Below are positions 22,956 through 30,514 of a stretch of DNA of 32,839 nucleotides, piece after piece; position 1 is the first letter of the stretch; each line of letters starts with the position of its first letter. A model generated the notes under the pieces. That model was not told the origin of the DNA. It was given only the letters and a program-made list of their open reading frames with translations, and did not search any database. The DNA is from an uncultured Oscillospiraceae bacterium (GTDB lineage Bacteria; Bacillota; Clostridia; Oscillospirales; Oscillospiraceae), in contig CAKTJX010000029.1 of NCBI GenBank assembly GCA_934569045.1, positions 1-32,839 on the forward strand, written 5' to 3'. A program made the translations under genes and the position numbers.

Positions 22956-23600
22956 TTATCCCTCCAGAACAGCCTGTCTGTGCTTTTTCTCCTGGCTGTC
23001 CATCAGTATGCCGATGCACACACCAACGCCCATGCCGAGGCTCATGCCCACGGCCATATTGTCATTGGCAGAGCCCAGGGAGAGGCCGATGCTGAGTCCC
23101 AGGCACATATACACAGACATCCAGCTGGTTTCCGGCTTTTCCCGGCGGAACCGGGGCCCTTCCGCCCCCTGCCCCGCGGGGGTAAACTTATGCTTTTCCA
23201 GGATGCGCTGGGAAGCCCCGTTGTCTGGCGCTGTCTCCGCCTCCACAGCATAGACATCCTTCTGGGCGAAGGCCCAGTCCAGCATGGCCCCAACGGCCTC
23301 CGTCATATAGCCCTGGCCCTCATATTCCTTTTCCAGGCCATAGCCAATCTCCACGGTTCCCTTTCTGGGCGCACCCTTAAAGCAGAGGTCCCCCATCATC
23401 TGCCCGGTCTGTTTGGAAATCATTTTCCAGGGCGTATTCCAGAGCAGCGCCTCCGGGGCCGCCCTGCAGCCTGCCAGCATTTCCCCATAGGCCTGGCGCA
23501 GCTCCGGGTCCGCCGTTTGCAGCACCTTTTCTTCCAGCTCCTCCACCGTCATGGGCTTCAGCCACAGACGCTTTGTTTTCAGCATGGTTTCCTTTTTCAT
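22956..23600 (-). CDS. GNAT acetyltransferase fused to a C-terminal glycine-zipper membrane segment
   Basis: 214 residues. The first ~150 form a GNAT fold of the RimJ/RimL type: KTKRLWLKPMT, a strand ending in EIGYGLEKEYEGQGYMTEAV (acetyl-CoA loop) and NGASQRILEKHKF. After a short linker, residues ~157-200 form two hydrophobic helices rich in Gly every third or fourth position (MCLGLSIGLSLGSA, then VGMSLGMGVGVCIGIL), a glycine-zipper hairpin. The enzyme should therefore sit on the membrane. The start overlaps the pyridoxamine kinase stop by 4 nt and has GGGAGG at good spacing. The acetylated substrate is unknown. Confidence 0.88.
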   Translation of the reverse strand: MKKETMLKTKRLWLKPMTVEELEEKVLQTADPELRQAYGEMLAGCRAAPEALLWNTPWKMISKQTGQMMGDLCFKGAPRKGTVEIGYGLEKEYEGQGYMTEAVGAMLDWAFAQKDVYAVEAETAPDNGASQRILEKHKFTPAGQGAEGPRFRREKPETSWMSVYMCLGLSIGLSLGSANDNMAVGMSLGMGVGVCIGILMDSQEKKHRQAVLEG

Positions 23601-24406
23601 TTGCTGCCTCCCAGCTGATATAACAGCGGTTCAAATTTCAGGCCATAGCTCCGGGTATCCGTCTGTGCCGTCAGGGCAACGCAGCGGGCAGTAAAATCCC
23701 CGGCAGCGCAGGCGCTCTCCCACAGACCTTTTCCGGACAGCAGAAATCCCGTCAGGCAGGCGGCAAACAGGTCCCCGGTGCCGGAATAGCTGCCCGCAAT
23801 TTTGGGTTGGCGGTAAAAACGGACCTCTTCCCCCTCCTTCACCGCAAAGCCCGTCTGGCGCTCCCCGCTGACCGCCCCGGTCAGGATGGCCCTTTTCTGG
23901 GGTAGCGCCCGCAGAAGCGCCGCGGCGCTTTCCTCGTCCCCTCTGTCCGGGAGCCCCGTCAGGAAGGCCGCCTCGGTTCGGTTGGGCATCAGAATATCTG
24001 CCCTGGCGCAGAGCCGGCGCATTTCTTCCGCGTATGTGCCGTCCAGGCCGCTGTAGAATTTTCCGCCATCCGCCATAGCCGGGTCCACAATGCAGATGCC
24101 GCCCGGTGCCAGCAATTCCTCAATCAGCGCCAATACAGGCGCAACATCCCGGCCACTTCCCAGATAACCGGTGCAGATGGCATCAAATCGAATGCCTTCC
24201 CGTTTCCAATGGGCAGCAATGGGGGCGATGCTGTCTGTCAGATGCTGGATATAGGGTTCCCGAAAGCCTGTATGGGTGGACAGCAGCGCTGTGGGCAGCA
24301 GACAGGTCTCATACCCGAAGGCGGAAAGCACACTCAGCGCCACCGCCCCGGAGCACTGGCCCAGGCAGGAGAGGTCCTGAACCGTCAGAACACGTTTGTA
24401 CGCCAT
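23597..24406 (-). CDS. Pyridoxamine / pyridoxal kinase
   Basis: A 269-residue ribokinase-fold enzyme that phosphorylates B6 vitamers to make or salvage pyridoxal phosphate. Family blocks: VLTVQDLSCLGQCSGAVAL at the N terminus, LPTALLSTHTGF, FDAICTGYLGS, IVDPAMADGGKFYSGL, ILMPNRTEAAFLTG and the catalytic SGTGDLFAACLTGFLLSG. The ATG at 24406 comes 1 nt after the PfkB stop. The frame is open to 24481, but the family N terminus begins here. The ribosome site is weak (GTGGA), so it may depend on re-initiation after the upstream gene. The GNAT gene overlaps its stop. Confidence 0.92.
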   Translation of the reverse strand: MAYKRVLTVQDLSCLGQCSGAVALSVLSAFGYETCLLPTALLSTHTGFREPYIQHLTDSIAPIAAHWKREGIRFDAICTGYLGSGRDVAPVLALIEELLAPGGICIVDPAMADGGKFYSGLDGTYAEEMRRLCARADILMPNRTEAAFLTGLPDRGDEESAAALLRALPQKRAILTGAVSGERQTGFAVKEGEEVRFYRQPKIAGSYSGTGDLFAACLTGFLLSGKGLWESACAAGDFTARCVALTAQTDTRSYGLKFEPLLYQLGGSK

Positions 24407-24407
24407 A

Positions 24408-25340
24408 TCAGTCCACAACATCCAGATCAATCCCCAGCTCTCTCGGCAGGAACCGGGGGCATACATTCTCCGTGGTGACAATCACGGATGCTGCCAGATG
24501 GGTTCCGATCTCGCAGGCCTCCCGCAGGGTCTTCCCATAGGTCAGCCCCACCGCCAGACCGGCGCAGAAGGAGTCCCCGGCGCCGGTGGTATCCTTCACC
24601 TCAACGGCTCTGGCCGGGCACAGGCCCTTGTTTCCCTCCTTGTCCGCATAGACAGCCCCCTGGGAGCCCAGGGTTACCACCAGCTTGGGAATCTGGGCCT
24701 GGATGACCTTTTCTGAAATCACATCCACCAGCGCCTCCGGCGTCAAATCGGAAAAATCCGTGCAGAACAGCAGTCCCGCCTCCTGCACATTGCAGACAAA
24801 GGCGGATAGCTCCTTCAGAAAATCCCGGCGCTCCAGTCCGATGCTCATATTGGCCACCACACCGTAGACCTGCTTGCCGTGCTTCTTCGCCAGGGACAGG
24901 CACTTTTTCATAATCACCTTGTCCACGTCCACCTCAACCACAATGCTGTCGGCCTGGGAAAAAATCTCGTCCCCGTGAGCCTCCAGCGTGTCCAGAATGG
25001 GCAGCAGATTCGGGCGCTTGGAGATGGAGGCCACCACATCCCCCTCGTTGTCAAATACCGCCAGCCAGGTGCCCATGCCGTCCGGCACCTCCCGGATATA
25101 GCGGGTATCCACCTTATGGTTCTGAAGCTGGCGGATCACATCCGCGCCCACGGCAGTATTGTCCACCAGGCTCACATAGGCGGGCCGCAGCTCACAGTTG
25201 GCGATATCCTCGGTCACGTTCCGGGACACGCCGCCGTAGGTCTGCTCCACCCAGCCCGCGTTGCGTCCCGCGGGAATATAATTCCCCTCCGGGTATCCCT
25301 TGATATCTACAAAGACAGCGCCGATCACGACAATTCCCAT
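24408..25340 (-). CDS. PfkB-family carbohydrate / nucleoside kinase
   Basis: A 310-residue ribokinase-family kinase. The N-terminal YGGVSRNVTEDIA block matches the PfkB-1 glycine region, and DTTGAGDSFCAGLAVGL near 254-270 is PfkB-2 with catalytic Asp in GAGD. The IGAVFVDIKG start and the GGVSRNVAE-like motif recall pseudouridine kinase-type members, but the substrate is open. ATG at 25340 has GAGGG 6 nt upstream; the upstream ATG at 25370 lies on the promoter -10 box and cannot be used. It is the first gene of the operon with pyridoxamine kinase, GNAT and GH13 genes. Confidence 0.9.
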   Translation of the reverse strand: MGIVVIGAVFVDIKGYPEGNYIPAGRNAGWVEQTYGGVSRNVTEDIANCELRPAYVSLVDNTAVGADVIRQLQNHKVDTRYIREVPDGMGTWLAVFDNEGDVVASISKRPNLLPILDTLEAHGDEIFSQADSIVVEVDVDKVIMKKCLSLAKKHGKQVYGVVANMSIGLERRDFLKELSAFVCNVQEAGLLFCTDFSDLTPEALVDVISEKVIQAQIPKLVVTLGSQGAVYADKEGNKGLCPARAVEVKDTTGAGDSFCAGLAVGLTYGKTLREACEIGTHLAASVIVTTENVCPRFLPRELGIDLDVVD

Positions 25341-25368
25341 AGTATTCCCTCTCTTTTTGTTTTCTTCC

Positions 25369-25396
25369 ATTATACAGATATTTCCCCGTTTTGCAA
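25369..25396 (-). promoter_or_regulatory. Sigma-A promoter for PfkB operon
   Basis: On the minus strand, TTGCAA (25391-25396), a 16-nt spacer and TATAAT (25369-25374). The leader to the ATG at 25340 is about 22 nt. Confidence 0.78.
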
Positions 25397-25436
25397 TGGG
25401 TTCCCTATAATAAGAATTCCTTAAAGCGCAAACCTG

Positions 25437-25465
25437 TGGACAAGCCGGGAAAAATGTGGTATATT
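25437..25465 (+). promoter_or_regulatory. Sigma-A promoter for DJ-1/PfpI gene
   Basis: TGGACA (25437-25442), a 17-nt spacer and TATATT (25460-25465), with TG one base before the -10 box. The ~65-nt leader contains a 5-bp GCCCG/CGGGC hairpin and an AGACT/AGTCT repeat ahead of AGGAGG. The same promoter probably serves mltG and the U32 gene. Confidence 0.72.
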
Positions 25466-25537
25466 ATAGTGTAATCCATACTTTGCCCGGAAAAAACGGG
25501 CAGACTAATAGAAAAGCAGTCTATAGGAGGAACTCTT

Positions 25538-26083
25538 ATGGTATATGTATTATTGGGCACCGGCTTTGAAGAAGTGGAGGCCATCGCCCCGGTGGATCTG
25601 ATGCGCCGCGCCGGGATTGAGGTTCAGACCGTAGGCATCACCGGAAAGACCGTTTACGGCAGCCACCGCATCGGTGTGGAGGCGGATATTCTGCCGGAGG
25701 AAATCGATTTTGATGCGCTGGATATGATCGTCCTGCCCGGCGGTCTGGGCGGCGTTGCCAGCGCCCGGGCCAGCCAGGCCGCGCTGGATGCCCTGCGCTG
25801 GGCCTGGGAGCACAGCCGCTTTGTGGCGGCCATCTGCGCCGGGCCTACCGTGCTCGCGGACCTGGGCATTACCGATGGGCGGAATGCCACCTGCTACCCC
25901 GGCTGTGAGAAGCAGATGGGCAGCGCCCATATGGCCCTGGATGCCGCCGTCTTGCGGGACGGACGGCTGATCACCGGAACCTCCGCCGGTTGCGCGATTC
26001 CCTTCGGTCTGGCACTGATTGCCGCGCTGAAGGGGCAGGAGGAGGCAGACCGCATCGCCCGCCAGATTGTGATTCGGAACTAA
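25538..26083 (+). CDS. DJ-1/PfpI family protein
   Basis: A 181-residue soluble protein of the DJ-1/PfpI superfamily. GFEEVEAIAPVDLMRRAGIEV at the N terminus aligns with the DJ-1 strand carrying the conserved Glu (Glu14). The nucleophile-elbow Cys is Cys100 in VAAICAGPTVLADLG, followed by ATCYPGCE. The end GTSAGCAIPFGLALI matches the family's last helix. DJ-1 members act as glyoxalase/deglycase-type or redox-stress proteins; which applies here is unknown. AGGAGG precedes the ATG by 7 nt. mltG follows after 12 nt, so the three plus-strand genes likely form one operon. Confidence 0.92.
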   Translation: MVYVLLGTGFEEVEAIAPVDLMRRAGIEVQTVGITGKTVYGSHRIGVEADILPEEIDFDALDMIVLPGGLGGVASARASQAALDALRWAWEHSRFVAAICAGPTVLADLGITDGRNATCYPGCEKQMGSAHMALDAAVLRDGRLITGTSAGCAIPFGLALIAALKGQEEADRIARQIVIRN

Positions 26084-26095
26084 AGGAGATAACCC

Positions 26096-27760
26096 ATGCA
26101 AGAGAATCCCAACGAGCAGAAAAAGCCCCGGTTTCTCTCCCAGCAGTCGGAGAAAGAGGCCCCTAAGGGCCGCTATCAGGGCCGCTTTCTGAATAAACAG
26201 CCTGCCGAGCAGCCGGAGCGCCCACCGGAGGCCCCGGTTCTGCCCCCTGTGACCGCGGATGATTTCCTGCCGGAGGAGGAGGCTTCCCCGGCTCCCCAGT
26301 CAGCCGCTTTCCCCGCGCCGGAGGAAGCTGCCCCGGAGACGGAAGCGCCTCTTCCAACAGACGCGGAAAACACATTGGAAATCCCCGGGGATGAAGCTGT
26401 CCCGGAGGACATTCCAGCGGATCTGTTCCCGGAGGATGCTTTCCCGCCCGAGGACGGCACCCAGGCCGCCCCGGAAGAAGCCGCCCGGGAGCTGAGCTCC
26501 GCAGACTTTGCGGACCAGCTCTCCCACCCGGCCACTGAGGATGACCAGGATTTCCAGGAGCTCTTTACCGCGGAGCCGGAGGCCGAGGCCGAAATTCCCG
26601 TCCGGGAGCATCCGGCCCCCAAGGGCCGCCCCAAGCGCAAAGGCGGCGAGGGGCTGCTGGGCATCCCCAACATTCTAGTTACCGTGGTGTGGATTGCCAT
26701 CACCGTTTCCATTGGCGTAACCCTGGGCCGCATGGCCTGGGTATGCGCAGCGGATGTGCTGGCCTTTGGCCGGGAGGACCACAAGGTAACCATCACCATC
26801 TCCCAGTCGGACGACATTGACGCCATTGCCACCAAGCTGAAAAACGCGGGTCTGATCCGCTATCCGGGACTCTTTAAGCTCTATGCCAGCTTCGCCGTGG
26901 ACGATGGGGAGATTCAGCCCGGCATCTGGGACCTGAACACTCTGTATGACTACCACGCGCTGGTAAACATGATGTCCCCCAGCTCCAAGCGGAGCGTGGT
27001 CACCGTAATGATTCCCGAGGGCTACAGCTGCCGCCAGATCTTTGATCTGCTGCAGGAGAAGCGGGTCTGCACGGTGGAATCGCTGGAGAGCTACGCCGCC
27101 ACTGGTGAACTGGACAGCTATTGGTTCCTGGACGGCCTGGAGCGGGGCAGCAAGTACTGCCTGGAGGGCTACCTGTTCCCGGATACCTATGAGTTCTACA
27201 CCAACGACACTGCCCAGAATGTGCTGACGAAGATGCTGAACAACTTCGATTCCCGGGTAGACGAGAGCATCCGTGACCAGCTGGCGAGCCTGAACACCCA
27301 CATCAGCCAGATGATGAACGATGACGGCCGCAGCGAGGACTATATCGCCAGCCACCAGATGACCATGGCGGATGTGATCACCGTGGCCTCTCTCATCGAG
27401 AAGGAAAGCGCCAGCGCCGAGGAGAGCTACACCATTGCCTCCGTCATCTACAACCGTCTCTACGCCTGGAACGGTACGCCCGCGTATCTGAACATCGATG
27501 CCTCCGTGATCTATGCCCTGGACGGCAAGACCGATCTGACCCAAGAGGATCTGGCCGTAGACAGCCCCTACAACACCTATCTGAATGTAGGCCTGACCCC
27601 CGGCCCCATCACCAATCCGGGCCTCAACAGCATCAAGGCCGCGCTGGCCCCCCAGGATACGGGCTACTACTACTATATCCTGGACCCCGCCGCCGGAACC
27701 CATCACTTCTCCTCCACATTGGAAGAGCACGAAGCCTTCCGGGAGGCCATCCGAGGATAA
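26096..27760 (+). CDS. mltG: Endolytic transglycosylase MltG with long acidic N-terminal tail
   Basis: A 554-residue membrane-anchored lytic transglycosylase that cleaves nascent peptidoglycan strands and sets glycan length. Residues 1-183 are a cytoplasmic tail rich in Pro, Glu, Asp and Ala, much longer than in most MltG. One membrane helix spans ~189-211, then a LysM-like subdomain and the YceG core: EGYLFPDTYEFYTND (358-371), VASLIEKES with catalytic Glu435, IYNRL, DSPYNTYLNVGLTPGPITNP (489-508) and HHFSSTLEEH. AAAGGAGA precedes the ATG. The U32 gene starts 1 nt after the stop, an order seen near mltG in Bacillus as well. Confidence 0.95.
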   Translation: MQENPNEQKKPRFLSQQSEKEAPKGRYQGRFLNKQPAEQPERPPEAPVLPPVTADDFLPEEEASPAPQSAAFPAPEEAAPETEAPLPTDAENTLEIPGDEAVPEDIPADLFPEDAFPPEDGTQAAPEEAARELSSADFADQLSHPATEDDQDFQELFTAEPEAEAEIPVREHPAPKGRPKRKGGEGLLGIPNILVTVVWIAITVSIGVTLGRMAWVCAADVLAFGREDHKVTITISQSDDIDAIATKLKNAGLIRYPGLFKLYASFAVDDGEIQPGIWDLNTLYDYHALVNMMSPSSKRSVVTVMIPEGYSCRQIFDLLQEKRVCTVESLESYAATGELDSYWFLDGLERGSKYCLEGYLFPDTYEFYTNDTAQNVLTKMLNNFDSRVDESIRDQLASLNTHISQMMNDDGRSEDYIASHQMTMADVITVASLIEKESASAEESYTIASVIYNRLYAWNGTPAYLNIDASVIYALDGKTDLTQEDLAVDSPYNTYLNVGLTPGPITNPGLNSIKAALAPQDTGYYYYILDPAAGTHHFSSTLEEHEAFREAIRG

Positions 27761-27761
27761 C

Positions 27762-28979
27762 ATGAGAAAATTAGAACTGCTGTCCCCCGCCGGGGACCTG
27801 GAACAACTGGCCATGTCTGTGCTCTATGGCGCGGACGCGGTATATCTCGCCGGCACCAGCTTTGGCATGCGGTCCTTCGCGGGGAATTTTTCCCCAGAGG
27901 ACCTGCCAAAGGCGGTGGCCTTTGCCCACAGCCACGGTGTGAAGGTCCACGTCACCGTAAACACCATGCCGAGAAACGATGAAATCGCTCAGCTGCCCGC
28001 CTATCTGGAGCAGCTGGACAGCGCCGGAGTGGACGCCCTGATTCTGGCGGACCTGGGGGCCTTTACCCTGGCCGGGAAGTACGCGCCCCGCTGCCAGCGG
28101 CACATCTCCACCCAGCAATCCATTGCCAACTACGAATGCGCCCAGGCCTGGTTTGACCTGGGTGCCTCCCGGGTGGTGCTGGCCCGGGAGCTGGGGCTGG
28201 AGGAAATCCGAACCATCCGGCAGAAGGTAGACCCCAAGCTGGAAATCGAAACCTTTGGTCACGGAGCCATGTGCGTCAGCTATTCCGGCCGGTGCCTGCT
28301 GAGCAACTACATGACTGGCCGGGACTCCAACCGGGGCGCCTGTGCCCAGCCCTGCCGCTATCAATATACGCTGATGGAGGAAAAGCGTCCGGGGGAATAT
28401 TTCCCCGTCTTTGAGGATGAAAAGGGCACCTACATTCTGAACTCCAAGGATATGTGCATGATCGACCACCTGGATGATCTGATGGATGCCGGGGTGGACT
28501 GCATCAAGCTGGAGGGCCGGGCCAAATCCGGCTACTATGCCGCCATCGTCACCGGGGCCTACCGGCACTGCATCGATGCGGCGGCCCAGGGGTTACCCTT
28601 AGACCCCGTCTGGCGGGACGAGGTGGAACACATTTCCCATCGGGTTTATTCTACCGGCTTCTACTACGGCCAGCCGGGTCAATACACCGAGACCTCCCGC
28701 TACATCCGCCAGTGGCAGATTGTCGCCATGGTGGAGCATTGCGATGAAAGCGGCCTTGCCCGGTGCTCCCTGCGGAATAAATTCACCCAGGGAGACGCGC
28801 TGGAATACGTGGGCCCGGACTGCAAGCCCTTCGCCTTCGCCGCGGGTCCCATGTGGGATGCAGAGGGTGCACCTCTGGAAGAGCCCCGGACGCCGCAGAT
28901 GGAATTTACCATGCAGCTGCCCCAGCCCGTGCCGCCCTACTCCATGCTCCGCAGAGCCGTGGAGCTGTCCGCAAAATAA
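27762..28979 (+). CDS. U32 family protein (TrhP-type tRNA hydroxylation / peptidase U32)
   Basis: A 405-residue soluble protein with the U32 signature ETFGHGAMCVSYSGRCLLSN, then GACAQPCRYQY; the Cys residues fit an iron-sulfur site. The start, ELLSPAGDLEQL then YGADAVYLAG, is the TIM-barrel front of the family. Members once called collagenase-like peptidases; TrhP (YegQ-type) makes 5-hydroxyuridine at tRNA position 34, and the full length with a C-terminal beta domain fits that group. Its GAGG ribosome site lies in the mltG 3' end. In B. subtilis mltG is followed by a tRNA methyltransferase gene and two U32 genes; here the methyltransferase is absent. Confidence 0.9.
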   Translation: MRKLELLSPAGDLEQLAMSVLYGADAVYLAGTSFGMRSFAGNFSPEDLPKAVAFAHSHGVKVHVTVNTMPRNDEIAQLPAYLEQLDSAGVDALILADLGAFTLAGKYAPRCQRHISTQQSIANYECAQAWFDLGASRVVLARELGLEEIRTIRQKVDPKLEIETFGHGAMCVSYSGRCLLSNYMTGRDSNRGACAQPCRYQYTLMEEKRPGEYFPVFEDEKGTYILNSKDMCMIDHLDDLMDAGVDCIKLEGRAKSGYYAAIVTGAYRHCIDAAAQGLPLDPVWRDEVEHISHRVYSTGFYYGQPGQYTETSRYIRQWQIVAMVEHCDESGLARCSLRNKFTQGDALEYVGPDCKPFAFAAGPMWDAEGAPLEEPRTPQMEFTMQLPQPVPPYSMLRRAVELSAK

Positions 28980-28988
28980 AAAGAACAA

Positions 28989-29034
28989 CGCCGGATTGGA
29001 AGTCTCGCTTCTAATCCGGCGCTGCTGTTTTATT
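28989..29034. terminator. Two-way terminator between U32 gene and sstT
   Basis: A 14-bp stem (28989-29002 with 29008-29021, one G-U) with a 5-nt loop. T-rich sequence follows on the plus strand (TGTTTTATTATTT) and on the minus strand (TTGTTCTTTTTATTT), so it ends both convergent genes. Confidence 0.9.
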
Positions 29035-29036
29035 AT

Positions 29037-30305
29037 TTATTTTTTCTTGCCGTTCATGAAGTCCGGCAGGGGTCTGCCCTGCTTGAGCCACTGGTGATAC
29101 TCGGCGGTGGCGGCGAACTCCACGTCACCGGCGGAGTTCAGCGCGGTCTCCACGGAATCCTGGATCACGCCGATGATGAAGCCAACGCCAACGACCTGCA
29201 TGGCAACGTCATTGGAAATGCCGAACAGCGAGCAGGCCATGGGGATCAACAGCAGCGATCCGCCGGCCACGCCGGATGCGCCGCAGGCACCCAGAGCGGA
29301 CATGACAGACAGCAGGATGGCCGCGGGAATGGACACCTGCATTCCCAGGGTGTTGGCCGCCGCCAGGGTCATAATGGTGATGGTGATGGCCGCGCCGTCC
29401 ATATTGATGGTGGCACCAAGGGGAATGGAGACGGAATAGATATCCTTATCCAGCCCCAGCTTCTCGCACAGCGCCATATTCACGGGGATATTGGCGGCAG
29501 AGCTGCGGGTGAAGAAGGCGGTGACGCCACTCTCCTTCAGGCAACGGAACACCAGCGGATAGGGATTCCGCCGCAGATAGATAAAAATAATCAGAGGATT
29601 GATCACCAGCGCCATCAGCAGCATGGTGCCAACCAGCAGCAGAAGCAGCTTGCCATACTGGGAGAAAATGGCAAGGCCGTTGCTGGAAACATTGGCGAAT
29701 ACCAGACCCATAATGCCGAAGGGGGCCAGATTGATGATCCAGCGGACAATTTTGGAAACCGCGTCTGCAGTGTTGGCCAGGAATTCCTTGGTGGTGTCGC
29801 TGGCAAGGCCCTTCATAGCCATGCCGAACAGGCAGGCCCACATCAGGATGCCGATGTAATTGCCGTTCATAATGGAGGAAATGGGGTTCGCAACGATGTT
29901 GGAAAGCAGGGTGTGCATTACCTCACCCAGCCCCTGGGGAATCACATCTGCAGTAGCAGCCTCCGCCAGGACCAATGTCTGGGGAAAGAGCTTACTGGTC
30001 ACGACGCTGAGGGCAGCGGCTACAAAGGTAGTCAGCATATACAGCCAAACCACGGTGCCGAATCGGCGGTCCAGCGCGGACTGTCCCTGGGCAAGGGCGC
30101 TGGCAACAATCACGAACACCAGAACCGGCGCAATGCCCTTCAGCGCGCCGACAAACAGGGTGCCGAATTCCGCAAGCCAGACGGCATGGGGCCAGGCAAG
30201 GCCCAGCAGCGCGCCGATGACCAGGCCGATGGCGATTCGCAGGATCAGACTGATGCCGTTGTACCAGTCGGACAGCGCTTTTCCAAATTTGGACAGTTGA
30301 TTCAT
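29037..30305 (-). CDS. sstT: Serine/threonine:sodium symporter SstT
   Basis: A 422-residue dicarboxylate/amino acid:cation symporter that brings serine and threonine in with sodium. Family blocks: TRSSAANIPVNMALCEKLGL, SIPLGATINMDGAAITITIM, GASGVAGGSLLLIPMACSLF and AMQVVGVGFIIGVIQDSVET, which hold the substrate and sodium sites. About eight membrane helices plus re-entrant hairpins are visible. The start has GAGGGG 6 nt upstream. It has its own promoter and a ~90-nt leader, in which I see no known riboswitch. Confidence 0.95.
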   Translation of the reverse strand: MNQLSKFGKALSDWYNGISLILRIAIGLVIGALLGLAWPHAVWLAEFGTLFVGALKGIAPVLVFVIVASALAQGQSALDRRFGTVVWLYMLTTFVAAALSVVTSKLFPQTLVLAEAATADVIPQGLGEVMHTLLSNIVANPISSIMNGNYIGILMWACLFGMAMKGLASDTTKEFLANTADAVSKIVRWIINLAPFGIMGLVFANVSSNGLAIFSQYGKLLLLLVGTMLLMALVINPLIIFIYLRRNPYPLVFRCLKESGVTAFFTRSSAANIPVNMALCEKLGLDKDIYSVSIPLGATINMDGAAITITIMTLAAANTLGMQVSIPAAILLSVMSALGACGASGVAGGSLLLIPMACSLFGISNDVAMQVVGVGFIIGVIQDSVETALNSAGDVEFAATAEYHQWLKQGRPLPDFMNGKKK

Positions 30306-30402
30306 GAATAACCCCTCTTTCTATTCCGGCATCGGGCCTTTGCAAGTCAGCCGTATTATTCTTGCAGTAAGGCGTCCCCTCCGTCGGTGTAACACAGGGA
30401 TA

Positions 30403-30431
30403 ATTATACCGTGTAACGACAAAAAATGCAA
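30403..30431 (-). promoter_or_regulatory. Sigma-A promoter for sstT
   Basis: On the minus strand, TTGCAT (30426-30431), a 17-nt spacer and TATAAT (30403-30408). The -35 box overlaps the last bases and T-run of the pepT terminator. Confidence 0.8.
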
Positions 30432-30471
30432 GTTCCTTTCAAACTTTTCCCTGTGTTTGAAAGGAACTTGC
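30421..30471 (-). terminator. Terminator of pepT, abutting sstT promoter
   Basis: A perfect 17-bp stem (30428-30444 with 30455-30471) and a 10-nt loop, followed on the minus strand by A and six T. It closes the pepT transcript and shares bases with the -35 box of sstT. Confidence 0.92.
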
Positions 30472-30514
30472 CAACAAGAGTCAAAACCGTAACCTTTTGT
30501 TCAAAATTATGCCG

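Noticed and set aside
30306..30396. Riboswitch or T-box in the sstT leader
   Set aside because: The leader is ~90 nt, with no T-box sequence, no second terminator and no known aptamer core that I can see.
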